Positions 1 through 5,430 of a stretch of DNA of 18,464 nt are shown in pieces. The position numbers and the translations under genes are program-made. Numbering within the stretch: position 1 is the first letter of the stretch; every line of letters starts with the position of its first letter. The notes beneath the pieces were generated by a model, which saw only the letters and a program-made list of their open reading frames with translations, had not been told where the DNA came from and did no database searches. Location: NCBI GenBank assembly GCA_003023245.1, contig PXTR01000004.1, forward strand, positions 1 through 18,464. Reading direction: 5' to 3'. The stretch comes from Bacteroidetes bacterium QS_8_68_15. Its GTDB lineage: Bacteria > Bacteroidota > Rhodothermia > Rhodothermales > Salinibacteraceae.

Positions 1-1
1 G

Positions 2-79
2 ACCACCACCAACGGCGAAGCGGCCGCCCACCGCGCGCTCACAGAAACGCCCCCGTCAGCCAACGGCCATTCTGCGTAA
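2..79 (+). CDS. Possible C-terminal tail of an upstream gene (partial)
   Basis: Reading from base 2 gives 25 residues (starting TTTNGEAAAH, ending PPSANGHSA) and then a TAA stop at 77-79. Third codon positions are mostly G or C, as in the real genes of this window. The composition (Thr, Ala, Pro, Asn) looks like a disordered C-terminal tail and shows no domain. A second frame, from base 3, is also open to about base 92 but has poorer third-position bias. The start is outside the window, so no function can be assigned, and the call itself is only moderately supported. Confidence 0.4.
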   Translation, partial: TTTNGEAAAHRALTETPPSANGHSA

Positions 80-152
80 GAGGCCTGCGTAAAAGAAAAG
101 AAGGGAGGCGAACCGTTCGGGCGAAAAAACCGCGGCATGGAACGCTGGGCGC

Positions 153-182
153 TTGTGTTCATAGCTGCTTGTGTTATATTTC
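153..182 (+). promoter_or_regulatory. Putative Bacteroidota-type promoter for the response regulator
   Basis: TTG at 153-155 is followed after 19 nt by TATATTTC at 175-182, one mismatch from the Bacteroidota -7 consensus TAnnTTTG with a typical spacer to the -33 TTG/TTTG element. The local sequence is AT-rich against a GC-rich background. It would give a leader of nearly 100 nt before the ATG at 286. The match is by eye only. Confidence 0.4.
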
Positions 183-285
183 GATGATCTTTAGGTTAAC
201 CTGCGGGCTTGCAAAGGACGGCTCGCTCGGGATCGTCTACGCCTGCCTTCCGCCGCTCTTTTTCGCTCACTCACCCGTCTGATTC

Positions 286-1008
286 ATGCCCACCCCCGCC
301 GATCCCTCCGACATCAACGTCCTCGTCGTCGACGACGAAGAAGACGTCGTCGAAGTCGTCAGTCACTTCCTTCAGCAGGAAGGCTACAGCGTCCTCAAAG
401 CCTACGACGGCGAAGATGCGCTCAAAAAAGCCAACCCCGACGTCGACATCATCGTGCTCGACATCATGCTCCCGGGACTCGACGGCTACGAAGTATGCGA
501 GAAGCTACGCTCGCGCGTGGAAACCGAACAGATCCCGATTGTCTTCCTCAGCGCCAAGAGCGAGGAAGAAGACCAAGTGCAGGGTCTCATGATGGGCGGG
601 GATGACTACCTGACCAAGCCCGTCAGCCCGCAGATCGTCGTGGCGCACGTCAAGGCCGTGCTCCGCCGCAGCGGCGTGGAAGAAAGCAAAACCATCGAGG
701 TGAAGGACCTCAAGATTTTCGAGGACGAATACCGCGCCACCCTCGGCGGCGAAGACCTGGGGCTGACGCTCACCGAGTTCGAGCTGCTGCGCTACCTGGT
801 GCGCCACCCGCGCAAAGCGTTCACGCGCCAGCAGCTGTTGGAGACGATCTGGAAAGATGCCATGATGGTCACCGAGCGCACCGTCGACGCGCACATCAAA
901 AACCTGCGCGAAAAGCTCGACGGCTTCGCCAAGCACATTCAGACGGTGCGCGGCGTCGGATACCGCTTCGTGGAAGAGGAAGAATCCTCGGCCGAGGCGT
1001 CTTCTTGA
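286..1008 (+). CDS. OmpR/PhoB-family response regulator transcription factor
   Basis: This 240-residue two-domain response regulator receives phosphate from a sensor kinase and binds DNA. The receiver domain spans about residues 10-125: the acidic pair D16/D17, the phospho-acceptor D59 in the motif IVLDIMLPG, S89 in IVFLSAKS and K111 in YLTKP are all present. A winged-helix (Trans_reg_C) domain follows at about residues 135-235, with the family-typical LTLTEFELLRYLVRHP, the R-T-V-D-A-H-I-K-N-L-R recognition-helix region and the closing VRGVGYRF. Length and domain order match the OmpR/PhoB family. The next gene, 125 bp downstream on the same strand, is a histidine kinase, so the two probably form a cognate pair. 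The signal sensed is unknown. The ATG has no clear Shine-Dalgarno sequence. The G-rich heptamer array begins directly after the stop codon. Confidence 0.95.
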   Translation: MPTPADPSDINVLVVDDEEDVVEVVSHFLQQEGYSVLKAYDGEDALKKANPDVDIIVLDIMLPGLDGYEVCEKLRSRVETEQIPIVFLSAKSEEEDQVQGLMMGGDDYLTKPVSPQIVVAHVKAVLRRSGVEESKTIEVKDLKIFEDEYRATLGGEDLGLTLTEFELLRYLVRHPRKAFTRQQLLETIWKDAMMVTERTVDAHIKNLREKLDGFAKHIQTVRGVGYRFVEEEESSAEASS

Positions 1009-1120
1009 GTGTGGACGTGTGTATGTGGACGTGTGTAGGGGTGTACGTATGTAGGTTTTCACGCGACCGACGCCCGCGTTTCGAAGACTTCCATACCTCT
1101 GCACCTCCAGACCTGCACAC
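1009..1120. repeat. Inverted pair of 7/14-bp-phased repeat arrays between the two-component genes
   Basis: The left array starts on the base after the response-regulator stop. A 14-mer (GTGTGGACGTGTGT) at 1009-1022 is repeated with one change at 1023-1036, and a degenerate third copy runs to about 1050. Each 14-mer is two related heptamers. The right array at 1092-1120 is C-rich, with three units of about 8 bp beginning ACCT (acctctgc, acctccag, acctgcac). The outer ends are complementary (GTGTG at 1009, CACAC at 1116-1120), as are the inner ends (GTATG and CATAC), so the region could fold as a long imperfect hairpin. A small ACGCG/CGCGT stem lies in the loop near 1063-1081. The kinase ATG is 13 bp beyond the right arm. 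Confidence 0.6.
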
Positions 1121-1133
1121 TTAGCCGCACCGT

Positions 1134-2553
1134 ATGCGTTTCCTGAAACGACTCTGGCGCTGGATCTTCCCGCCGCGCGCGGCGACGCAGACGTGGATGT
1201 TTCTCACGTTTGCGCTCTTCGTGGGCGCGGCGGTCATGGCGGTGGGACTCTACGTCACGCTGGTGCTGCACGGCCAGACGCGCACGGCCACCCAGGAGAT
1301 GCTCTACACGCAGGCCAAGCGCGTGGCCGCGCAGGTCGACCGCGCCGACGGCCCCGCGGAGCGGCGCACCCTGGTGCGCGAGATCGGCCGGCTGACGAAC
1401 CTGCAAGTCACCGTCGCCGACGCCGACACGGTGCGCTGGGACGTGCACGGCGAACGCCTCCTTCGCCACAACCAGGCCCTCAGCGACGAGGAGGCCGCCG
1501 CGATGGAAGCCGAGGAGGCGCGCTACGACGTGTGCGCCGGCCCCGGCGGCAAGCAAATGTTTTACGTCACCCTCTACGGACCGCACGCAGACGGTCCTGC
1601 TGGTGGGCATGGGCATGGCGCTGGTGCTGGCGCTGCTGGGCAGCTGGCTGGCGACCTACCAGATCGTCACGCCGCTGAGGCGCATTCGCAACTCGGCACG
1701 CGCGGTCAGCCTCGGCGTCTTCGAGGGCGAACTGGAGATCGACTCGCGCGCGGCGGAGTTCCAAGACCTGGCCGACAGCCTCAACCGCGCCTCCGACGCC
1801 TTCCGCGAAAAAATCGATGAGTTGGAGCGCCTCACCCAGCTGCAGAGCGAGTTCATCGGCAACGTCAGCCACGAGGTGCGCAACCCCATTCACGCCATCG
1901 GCGGCTACCTCGAAGCGCTCTCCTCTCCGAGCCTGCCGCCCGACCAGAGCAAAAAGTACGCAGAGAAAGCGCTCAAAAACCTGCACCGCCTGCAAACGCT
2001 CTTCGACGACCTGATCGACATTGCCAAGCTCGAATACCGCGAAGACCTGATCCAGGCCGACGCCTTCGAGCTGCAAGACCTGGTGCGCGAAGTCAGCGAC
2101 ATGCTGCGGCCCAAGGCCGAGGAGAAGGGGCTCGCTCTCGAAACCGACAACGCGCCGGTCTACGTGCAGGCCGACCGCTCGCGCATCCGCCAGGTCCTGA
2201 CCAACCTGATCGACAACGCGCTTTCCTACACGCCGGAGGGGACGGTGCGCTGCCGCCTGCGCCGCCGCCTCGACAAGGTGCGCGTCGAAGTGGTCGACAC
2301 CGGGCGGGGCATCGACGAAGACCACCTGGAGCGCATCTTCGAGCGCTTCTACCGCGTCGAGTCCGACCGCGCGCGCAAGAGCGGCGGCACCGGGCTGGGG
2401 CTCTCGATCACGCAGCAGATCCTCCAGGCCCACGGCGAGGAAATCCATGTCGAAAGCACCAAGGGGCGCGGCACGCGCTTCTGGTTCGAGCTGCCGCACG
2501 CGCCGGAGGCGGCGGTGGAGGCGCCGGAAGCCGAGACGGTCGTGGAGGCGTGA
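1134..2553 (+). CDS. HAMP-domain sensor histidine kinase, reading frame broken near 1581
   Basis: Membrane sensor kinase, probable partner of the upstream response regulator. The first frame, from ATG 1134, encodes TM1 (about residues 20-45) and an extracytoplasmic sensor region. Near 1581 the coding frame shifts. Removing one C in the GGACCGC stretch joins it cleanly to the frame that ends at the TGA 2551-2553, giving a predicted 472 residues. The second part holds TM2 (VLLVGMGMALVLALLG), a HAMP domain starting YQIVTPLRRIRNSARAV, the HisKA H-box (GNVSHEVRNP, phospho-acceptor His246 in restored numbering), the N-box (LTNLIDNALSYTP), the G1 box (VDTGRGI), the F-box (IFERFYRV) and the G2 box (GGTGLGL). 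All catalytic motifs are intact and codon bias is kept on both sides, so this is a recent mutation or a sequencing/assembly error rather than an old pseudogene. Without correction, the downstream frame has an internal ATG at 1603. Confidence 0.85.
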
Positions 2554-2564
2554 AGGGACGCCTC
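2545..2564. other. Short hairpin spanning the kinase stop codon
   Basis: GAGGCG at 2545-2550 and CGCCTC at 2559-2564 form a perfect 6-bp stem with an 8-nt loop that begins with the TGA stop. It lies in the 20-bp gap between two convergent genes and could help end transcription, but no T-run follows, so the terminator role is weakly supported. Confidence 0.3.
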
Positions 2565-2573
2565 GGCGATGGA

Positions 2574-2828
2574 TTATTCCGACACATTCGTCTGTGTGGC
2601 GGGGCGCTCAGTGCGCTCCAGGGGGTAGTGAACACAGTTTTCGCACGTCCGCACAGCTTGCTCCTTCGATTCCACCCGCGCTTCTTTTAGAAGCTCCTCG
2701 ACATGAACGTCAGGGTAAGCGGCCATGTCGTTGAGTACGTAGTTGACGTCTACGCAAAACCCCTCGGCGATGACGTTTCGCAGCAGCGGACAGAAATACG
2801 TCGTTCGTGCGGTAGATTCCCGTTCCAT
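2574..2828 (-). CDS. Small Cys-motif protein of unknown function, paired with a DUF4258-like protein
   Basis: An 84-residue protein with four cysteines arranged as C13-x11-C25 near the N-terminus and C62-x2-C65 near the C-terminus. The first pair sits in YFCPLLRNVIAEGFCVDVN; the second in RTCENCVHYP. The spacing suggests a bound metal (Zn or Fe-S), but this is inference. No membrane segment or signal peptide is seen. It starts 20 bp after the stop of the upstream DUF4258-like gene on the same strand, so the two are probably co-transcribed. Its DNA is clearly less GC-rich than the flanking genes. It could be the partner (antitoxin-like) of the upstream protein or an independent small metal-binding protein. 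I do not recognise a named family with certainty. Confidence 0.7.
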   Translation of the reverse strand: MERESTARTTYFCPLLRNVIAEGFCVDVNYVLNDMAAYPDVHVEELLKEARVESKEQAVRTCENCVHYPLERTERPATQTNVSE

Positions 2829-2848
2829 TTCATGAGGGGTTTTTGACG

Positions 2849-3091
2849 TCAGGCTTCTTGTAGAATGTGCTCCACCACGCTACCGAATTTGCTGAACACC
2901 GTGACGACGCGATCATCGTTTCCCGGATCCACGACGACGGCGGCTGCGCTCGTGATGTACACTCGTTTGTTCCGCTGCCGCACCACGACCGTTGGCCTCT
3001 CGACGGTGGCGTTCAGAACCGCCCGGCTGATCCCGCGCCGCTCCATACGGGCGGCAGCGTGTTCGGAAAGCGAAAGCGCATCAGGGGGCAT
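2849..3091 (-). CDS. DUF4258-like small protein (RelE/MqsR-fold type, possible toxin)
   Basis: An 80-residue protein with the DUF4258 pattern: SEHAAARMERRGISRAVLNATV near residues 8-29 (conserved His-Ala and Arg-Met-x-x-Arg-Gly-Ile), then VVVRQRNKRVYI, and a strand-like VVTVFSKF near the C-terminus. DUF4258 proteins are related by fold to the RelE/ParE/MqsR toxins and often occur beside a small second gene; none is proven a toxin by sequence alone. The only neighbour on the same strand is the Cys-motif gene 20 bp downstream. The GTG/ATG context favours ATG 3091: on the minus strand GGGG-ATG-CCCC places the start codon in the loop of a 4-bp hairpin. An alternative role as a generic RNA-binding accessory protein cannot be excluded. 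Confidence 0.7.
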   Translation of the reverse strand: MPPDALSLSEHAAARMERRGISRAVLNATVERPTVVVRQRNKRVYITSAAAVVVDPGNDDRVVTVFSKFGSVVEHILQEA

Positions 3092-3442
3092 CCCCTCGCC
3101 GCCCTACGACCGTACCGAACGCCCCGTACGTCGTCCCTATGTTCTTCGGTGTTTCCGGCATGGACGAAAGAACCGCTCGCTGCCAAAAGTCAGTTTCCAA
3201 ACGCGCTCTTTCGTCCGGCAGACCGCATATTCGCGTAACTGTGTGATGCTCCCAGGGTTCGTGCTGCTATCGGAGCCACCGCGGCAGCAAGCCGGAACGG
3301 TCGAAGCGTGAAGGGGCATTGCTCATAACTTTTGCGCCGCCACTTCGTTGAGATAAAAGTGTGCGTTTCGGTCCCTCCTTCCTCTCTCCGAGCCGCGGCC
3401 GTTTCTTTTCCTGCCGTTTCCCTTCCCCGACACGCTCTGCTC
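3092..3442. other. 351-bp intergenic region without a supported gene
   Basis: This gap lies between divergent genes: the DUF4258-like gene on minus and the subtilase on plus. Open frames across it lack the third-position GC bias of the real genes and have no recognisable domain, so I call none. It is less GC-rich than average, like the small gene pair beside it. It should hold both outward promoters; a candidate for the plus strand is listed separately. I see no terminator, repeat or RNA gene. Confidence 0.55.
3330..3361 (+). promoter_or_regulatory. Putative promoter of the subtilase gene
   Basis: TTTTG at 3330-3334 is followed after exactly 19 nt by TAAAAGTG at 3354-3361, which matches six of eight positions of the Bacteroidota -7 consensus scored by eye (TAnnTTTG). 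It sits in a locally AT-rich stretch, about 80 nt before the ATG at 3443. Confidence 0.33.
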
Positions 3443-5215
3443 ATGCCTTCGCCTCACCGCCTTCCCTCGCTCCTGCTGGCGCTTCTTCTCGCGGGGGCCG
3501 TGGCCGGCTGCTCGACCTCGCGCGAAACCACGCAGCCCGACGCGAACCCGCCGCCCGAGGAGAAGGACGGGCAAGCGCCTGCCTACGTGCCCGACGAACC
3601 GAAAGAGTCGAATGTACCCGACCGACGACGGGAAATGCCCGAGAAAGCGCAGGGCGAGGCGTCCGACGCTCCCGGCCCCCGGACGCCGACCGACTGGCAG
3701 CACCTCTCTGCCGAAGACGGCTACCCCGGCGTCGCGACCGAGCGCGCGTATGACTTTCTCGGGGAGCGCAAACCGAAAGACACCGTCGTGGTGGCCGTCC
3801 TCGATTCCGGCCTCGACCCCGACCACGAAGACCTCGACGCGGTGCTCTGGACCAACCGCGACGAGGCGCCCGGCAACGACCGCGATGACGACGACAACGG
3901 CTACGTCGACGACGTGCACGGCTGGAACTTCCTCGGTGGTCCTGATGGGGAAAACGTCCAGCACGACACCTACGAGTTGACGCGCCTCTACGCCGACCTG
4001 CACGCGCAGTACGGGGACGCCGACCCCAGCGCCCTCAGCGACGCCGAGCGCGAGGAATATGCGCGCTACCAGAAAATCAAAGAGGCCTTCGAAAAAAAGA
4101 AGCAGAAGCTCACCTCGCGCCACAGCCGCATCGAGCGCGTCGCCAGCTTCGTCGAGCGGGCGCGCCCGGCCCTCGAGCAGGCTCTCGGCAGCAATGAGCC
4201 GATCACGCTCGAGCGCCTGCAGGCGCTTCCGCCCGACGCCAGCGCAATGGCGCGCCGCGCCGCACAGGCGTTCGCGCAGCTTCTCAAGCAGACCGGCGCG
4301 CCGGACGTCGGGACCGTCGCCCAGAAAGTCAGCAAGGCCGAGGAGCAGCTGTCCTCACGCCTGAAGTACGGCCTGAACCCCGACTTCAACCCGCGTCCCA
4401 TCGTCGGCGACGACTACAGCGACGCGACCGAGCGCATCTACGGCAACCCCGGCGTGGAAGGCCCCGAGCCGGGCCACGGCACGGCCGTCGCCAGCCTCAT
4501 CGCCGCCGAACGGGACAATGACACCGGCATTCGCGGCGTAGCCGGTGCGGTGAAGATCATGCCGGTGCGCACCGTCCCCGGCGGCGACGAGCGCGACAAG
4601 GACGTGGCCAACGCCATCCGCTACGCCGCTGCCAACGGCGCGGACGTGATCAACATGAGCTTCGGCAAGGGGTATTCCCCGCGCAAAGCCGTCGTCGATG
4701 AGGCCGTGCGGTACGCCGACCGGCAGGGCGTCTTGATGGTGCACGCCGCCGGCAACGAAAGCGCCGACAACGACACGACCGACACGTTCCCGACCGATCA
4801 GTACGCCGGCGGCGGCACGGTGGAAAACTGGATCGAGGTGGGGGCGGCCGGCGCCGAGGGCGACAGCCTGCTGGCGGCCCCCTTCTCCAACTACGGACAG
4901 CGGCAGGTGGACCTCTTCGCGCCCGGCGCGCAGTTGCAGGTCGCCCGCCCCGGCAACAACTACGGGCGCAGCCAGGGTACGAGCCTCGCCGCGCCGGTCG
5001 TCTCGGGCGTGGCCGCGCTGGTGATGTCGTACTACCCCGACCTTTCCGCCACGCAGGTTAAAGAGGCGCTCCTCACCTCCGCCACCGACTACGCGGACCG
5101 CATGGTGCGCCGCCCCGGCGGGCCGGAGATGGTGCGCTTCGGCGCCCTCTCGCGCAGCGGCGGCGTGGTGAACGCTTACGAGGCCCTGCGCGCCGCCGAG
5201 CGGATGGCTGAATGA
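3443..5215 (+). CDS. S8 family serine peptidase (subtilisin-like), lipoprotein
   Basis: A 590-residue secreted protease of the subtilase family. The chosen ATG at 3443 gives a textbook lipoprotein signal: basic MPSPHR, a Leu/Ala core, and a lipobox AVAGC with the acylated Cys at 23; an earlier in-frame ATG would bury this signal. The catalytic triad is complete: Asp121 in VAVLDSGLD, His345 in GHGTAVASLIAAE, Ser514 in GTSLAAPVVSGVAALV; the oxyanion Asn438 is in HAAGNES. A Pro/Glu-rich linker (about 24-85) follows the lipid anchor. About 220 residues separate Asp and His, against a few dozen in classic subtilisins, because of a charged, helical, probably coiled-coil insert around residues 175-335. 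The enzyme is probably anchored in an outer or periplasmic membrane leaflet. Its substrate is unknown. It is monocistronic by position. Confidence 0.93.
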   Translation: MPSPHRLPSLLLALLLAGAVAGCSTSRETTQPDANPPPEEKDGQAPAYVPDEPKESNVPDRRREMPEKAQGEASDAPGPRTPTDWQHLSAEDGYPGVATERAYDFLGERKPKDTVVVAVLDSGLDPDHEDLDAVLWTNRDEAPGNDRDDDDNGYVDDVHGWNFLGGPDGENVQHDTYELTRLYADLHAQYGDADPSALSDAEREEYARYQKIKEAFEKKKQKLTSRHSRIERVASFVERARPALEQALGSNEPITLERLQALPPDASAMARRAAQAFAQLLKQTGAPDVGTVAQKVSKAEEQLSSRLKYGLNPDFNPRPIVGDDYSDATERIYGNPGVEGPEPGHGTAVASLIAAERDNDTGIRGVAGAVKIMPVRTVPGGDERDKDVANAIRYAAANGADVINMSFGKGYSPRKAVVDEAVRYADRQGVLMVHAAGNESADNDTTDTFPTDQYAGGGTVENWIEVGAAGAEGDSLLAAPFSNYGQRQVDLFAPGAQLQVARPGNNYGRSQGTSLAAPVVSGVAALVMSYYPDLSATQVKEALLTSATDYADRMVRRPGGPEMVRFGALSRSGGVVNAYEALRAAERMAE

Positions 5216-5224
5216 TGCGTGATG
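5211..5224. repeat. Two heptamers overlapping the subtilase stop codon
   Basis: AATGATG at 5211-5217 and CGTGATG at 5218-5224 form a short 7-bp-phased pair whose first unit contains the TGA stop (5213-5215). The GTGATG core is the same as in the array after the NTT-HEAT gene at 8405-8446. Two units alone could be chance; the matching position and core make it worth listing. Confidence 0.35.
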
Positions 5225-5344
5225 AGGCCTGACCGTGCCGCTTTGAATTGAAATCCACCGGTCACGCCGTCCGAAAACGGGGGCGTTCGAATACATTCTC
5301 GGGCGACCGTAGACGAGAACATCACGCCCTCCGCTTTTATCGAA

Positions 5345-5386
5345 CCGTAACGCGGGGACGATAGTCCGTAACGCGGGAACGATAGT
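5345..5386. repeat. 21-bp tandem duplication (3 x 7 bp) upstream of the NTT-HEAT gene
   Basis: Two adjacent 21-bp copies, at 5345-5365 and 5366-5386, differ at a single base (G to A). Each unit reads as three heptamers: CCGTAAC, then GCGGGGA or GCGGGAA, then CGATAGT. The array ends 44 bp before the ATG of the transporter gene, so it lies in the leader or promoter region. No CRISPR-like spacer structure is present. Confidence 0.8.
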
Positions 5387-5430
5387 TTGAGCAACGATGG
5401 TCTCCGGAAGAAGCGCCTGCACGCGCGCAG

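Noticed and set aside
1134..1820. 228-residue frame as a complete separate protein
   Set aside because: Beyond about 1581 it becomes a Gly/Ala/His/Arg shadow of the HAMP region. Only the first about 149 codons are coding.
2865..3311. Plus-strand 148-codon frame over the DUF4258-like gene
   Set aside because: It is Ser/Thr/Arg-rich without a domain and opposes a gene with a recognisable family pattern.
4355..5422. 355-codon minus-strand open frame opposite the subtilase
   Set aside because: Antisense shadow rich in Val, Gly, His and Ala; the sense strand carries the His and Ser catalytic motifs.
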